NCBI GenBank assembly: GCA_016929465.1
Contig: JAFGIT010000264.1
Location: forward strand, 1 to 14,339
Length of the DNA: 14,339 bases
Origin: Candidatus Coatesiibacteriota bacterium
GTDB lineage: Bacteria; B130-G9
Reading direction: 5' to 3'
Position numbers and translations under genes: made by a program. Under the pieces are notes generated by a model, which ran no database searches, was not told the DNA's origin, and saw nothing but the letters and a program-made list of their open reading frames with translations. Positions 13,345 to 14,339 of this stretch are shown in pieces. Positions within the stretch are counted from its first letter, which is position 1; each line of letters begins with the position of its first letter.

Positions 13345-14339
13345 ATGTCTGAACGCATTCTGATAGGGATGAGCGGCGGCATCGACAGCACATACTTGGC
13401 CTGGTTGCTCAAGAGCCGCGGACACGACGTCATCGGCGTCCACCTGAGGCTCAACCCACTTTCTAATTCAGCAATAAACCAGCCGATGGACTTATCCCTG
13501 AATGAGCTGCCACTCGAGACCGAGCCGAACGGTGAAACCGAAAAGGACCTCATTCAGAAGGCGAGTAAACTAGGCATCGAGCTTCTCTTTGTCGAACTGG
13601 GCAGCAGATTCAGGCAGTTCGTCCTCGAACCATTCATGGGTGATTATAGGGCTGGAATAACGCCCAATCCATGCGTCGTCTGCAACGCAAGGGTGAAATT
13701 CGCGGCGCTCTCGATTCTGGCTGAACGCGTCGGGGCGGGCCACTACGCCACCGGCCACTACGCCAGGGCGACGCGGCATCCAACAAGCGGCGCTAAGGTC
13801 ATTAGCCGTTCGCTCGATCCACGCAATGATCAGTCTTACTTCCTCTGCCGGCTGTCATCAGCGGCCCTCGAACGAGCGATGATGCCACTGGGCGATATGA
13901 GAAGGGATGATGTCGTTGCGGGGGCGCTCGAGGAGGGGCTGTTCCGACCCTCCGTAAAATCCAGCCAGGACCTCTGCTTTGCAGGAACAGGGGGCTACAC
14001 AGAGATCCTGAGGAGCTTCGGATACGGACCCGAACCTGGCCCCATCGTCGATGTCGAACTTGGAGAAGTCGGATGTCACAACGGCATCCTGAACTTCACT
14101 ATCGGACAGCGGCGAGGTCTCTCAATCGCCCTGGGTAGCCCAAGGTATGTGATAGAGATCGACCGAGCGACGAATACGGTCGTCATTGGGCCGGAAAATT
14201 TCGTCTATAGGCGAGCATTACGGGCCGACAACCTGCTCTGGGCTGACGGTCTCGAGCCGGAGAAGCCGGCACCGTTCAATGTCCAAATCCGCTCCAGACA
14301 CAAGGCAAGTCCAGCGCTGGTCTCGCCACGCCCCGAGGA
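13345..14339 (+). CDS. mnmA: tRNA-specific 2-thiouridylase MnmA, 3' end beyond window
   Basis: It activates U34 of tRNA-Lys, Glu and Gln with ATP and inserts sulfur to give 2-thiouridine, aiding codon reading. The 331 visible residues run off the right edge, near the usual full length of about 350-370. Motifs: PP-loop MSGGIDST (9-16), TPNPCVVCN with catalytic Cys113, GHYATGHYAR (132-141), NDQSYFLCRL (161-170), SQDLCFAG with catalytic Cys211, and NFTIGQRRGLSIA (250-262). Both cysteines correspond to the E. coli Cys102/Cys199 pair. The start is ATG 13345. The tRNA-Gln(UUG) encoded in this window is one of its expected substrates, though the two are far apart and not in one operon. Confidence 0.96.
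   Translation, partial: MSERILIGMSGGIDSTYLAWLLKSRGHDVIGVHLRLNPLSNSAINQPMDLSLNELPLETEPNGETEKDLIQKASKLGIELLFVELGSRFRQFVLEPFMGDYRAGITPNPCVVCNARVKFAALSILAERVGAGHYATGHYARATRHPTSGAKVISRSLDPRNDQSYFLCRLSSAALERAMMPLGDMRRDDVVAGALEEGLFRPSVKSSQDLCFAGTGGYTEILRSFGYGPEPGPIVDVELGEVGCHNGILNFTIGQRRGLSIALGSPRYVIEIDRATNTVVIGPENFVYRRALRADNLLWADGLEPEKPAPFNVQIRSRHKASPALVSPRPE

Noticed and set aside
13011-13352. 113-codon plus-strand frame before mnmA
   Set aside because: It runs through several hairpins and direct repeats and into mnmA in another frame, with no recognisable domain.
1-14339. Prophage, insertion sequence or toxin-antitoxin genes
   Set aside because: No transposase, integrase, phage structural or toxin-like protein was seen in any frame.

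Overview
The window is a compact bacterial chromosome segment of moderate GC, built around a conserved translation and nucleotide operon. The order tRNA-Gln, prs, rplY, pth, rpsF, ssb, rpsR, a DUF2232/YybS-like membrane protein, rplI partly matches the deltaproteobacterial arrangement (tRNA-Gln, prs, rplY, pth ... rpsF, rpsR, DUF2232, rplI). The ssb gene between rpsF and rpsR is more typical of Firmicutes and other phyla. The mixture, with frequent TTG and GTG starts, points to a deep-branching or uncultivated bacterial lineage. I cannot place it in a phylum from this window.

Layout. (1) Bases 1-2507, minus strand: a class I/II PLP aminotransferase (1251-2507) followed by a CapK/phenylacetate-CoA-ligase-like adenylate-forming enzyme (1057 to beyond the left edge). 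Between them lies a small inverted-repeat element built on CACGAAG heptamers. (2) 2508-2826: divergent intergenic region with an AT-rich stretch, a small inverted repeat and a promoter facing right. (3) 2827-7843, plus strand: tRNA-Gln(UUG) and the operon prs-rplY-pth-rpsF-ssb-rpsR-DUF2232-rplI, with gaps of at most 72 bases and several overlapping stop/start codons. (4) 7895-12913, plus strand: a seven-helix membrane histidine kinase, an NtrC-type response regulator with two non-canonical key motifs, an unrecognised 239-residue protein, an SpsF-type cytidylyltransferase and a GT2 glycosyltransferase. They are packed with overlaps of 4 bases or gaps of at most 4 bases. (5) 12914-13344: non-coding, with a cluster of hairpins including a perfect 20-bp stem, and an 11-base direct repeat. 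(6) 13345 to beyond the right edge: mnmA, tRNA 2-thiouridylase.

How the genes work together. The central operon makes PRPP, ribosomal proteins L25, S6, S18 and L9, peptidyl-tRNA hydrolase and single-strand-binding protein. I see no terminator between rplI and the kinase (51-base gap), so the signalling and sugar genes may share the operon's transcript; dnaB often sits at this place in other genomes. The kinase, regulator, unknown protein, cytidylyltransferase and glycosyltransferase look like one unit that could link a membrane signal to surface-glycan synthesis, but that role is inference. The most unusual points are the regulator (receiver Lys replaced by Thr, GAFTGA loop replaced by GTATGV), its unknown partner gene, and the hairpin cluster upstream of mnmA.
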